Shown here piece after piece: positions 5,659 to 5,771 of a stretch of DNA of 5,771 bases; the first letter of the stretch is position 1; the number at the start of each line of letters is the position of its first letter. The DNA comes from an uncultured Clostridium sp. (GTDB lineage: Bacteria; Bacillota; Clostridia; UBA1212; UBA1255), in assembly GCA_900555605.1 (NCBI GenBank), contig USLW01000151.1, positions 1 through 5,771 on the forward strand. Reading direction: 5' to 3'. The position numbers were made by a program, and so were the translations under genes. The notes below the pieces were generated by a model, which worked only from the letters and a program-made list of their open reading frames with translations, ran no database searches and was not told where the DNA came from.

Positions 5659-5771
5659 ACAAAAACAGGCGATCGGCATTTCCGGCAGCAATCTGCTGGT
5701 GGCAGCGGCAGCTGGATCCGGAAAAACGTCTGTTTTGATCGAACGGATCATCCAGCGGATTTTACCTGAGG
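5642..5771 (+). CDS. addA: ATP-dependent helicase/nuclease subunit A, N-terminus (3' end outside window)
   Basis: Only the first 43 codons are present. The encoded start reads [11 protein letters not shown], then [18 protein letters not shown]. WTxEQxxAI is the Q-motif region, and residues 22-29 (AAAGSGKT) are the Walker A ATP-binding loop of superfamily 1 helicases, K28 being the key lysine. The [13 protein letters not shown] wording is typical of AddA rather than UvrD or PcrA. AddA works with AddB as a helicase-nuclease that processes double-strand DNA ends for RecA loading; full AddA proteins are about 1,200 residues, so nearly all lies downstream. The start overlaps the end of the amidase-like gene by 17 bases, suggesting co-transcription and translational coupling. 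The usual partner addB, commonly located directly upstream in Firmicutes, is not here; it may lie elsewhere. Confidence 0.88.
   Translation, partial: MAWTSEQKQAIGISGSNLLVAAAAGSGKTSVLIERIIQRILPE

Noticed and set aside
1..5771. CRISPR array, tRNA, insertion-sequence ends or long direct repeats
   Set aside because: Reading both strands by eye shows no repeated spacer pattern, no cloverleaf arms with a conserved T-loop, and no transposase sequence.

Overview
The window reads as chromosomal DNA of a spore-forming Clostridia-type Firmicute with moderately high GC, possibly a gut or anaerobic-digester lineage. The evidence is strong AGGAG/GGAGG-type ribosome sites, an addA-type recombination helicase (the AddAB pathway of Firmicutes), a LysM/M14 endopeptidase of the sporulation ENP1 type, a promoter resembling mother-cell sporulation sigma sites, and glycan enzymes without signal peptides. 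The exact genus cannot be read from the sequence. Every gene I can support is on the + strand. I see no tRNA, rRNA, CRISPR array or insertion sequence.

Layout. (1) Bases 1-334 are the C-terminal end of a sialate O-acetylesterase-like enzyme, truncated by the window edge and followed by a stem-loop. (2) Bases 451-1728 encode a three-part peptidoglycan hydrolase: peptidoglycan-binding domain, LysM, then M14 zinc peptidase. It is preceded by a site matching SigE and SigK -10 consensus sequences. (3) Bases 1729-2004 form a 276-base intergenic region rich in signals: a nested stem-loop, a palindrome touching the -35 box, an extended -10 housekeeping promoter, two competing leader hairpins, and a 15-base palindrome just before the ribosome site. 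(4) Bases 2005-4455 encode a GH78-like (alpha-L-rhamnosidase family) enzyme with a divergent active-site motif, followed by a GC-rich terminator. (5) Bases 4597-5658 encode a membrane-targeted SH3b/Amidase_3 protein that has lost its zinc-binding histidines. (6) From 5642 to the window edge is the start of addA, overlapping the amidase-like gene by 17 bases.

How they may work together. The esterase and the rhamnosidase-like enzyme both fit breakdown of acetylated, deoxysugar-containing glycans, but each appears to be its own transcription unit. The M14 enzyme fits peptidoglycan stem-peptide cleavage, probably during sporulation. The amidase-like protein looks like a pseudoenzyme that may bind or sense cell wall; its overlap with addA suggests shared transcription and translational coupling.

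The most interesting item is this amidase fold with all three zinc-ligand positions altered, in an intact reading frame, directly coupled to addA. The second is the predicted sporulation-sigma promoter of the M14 gene.
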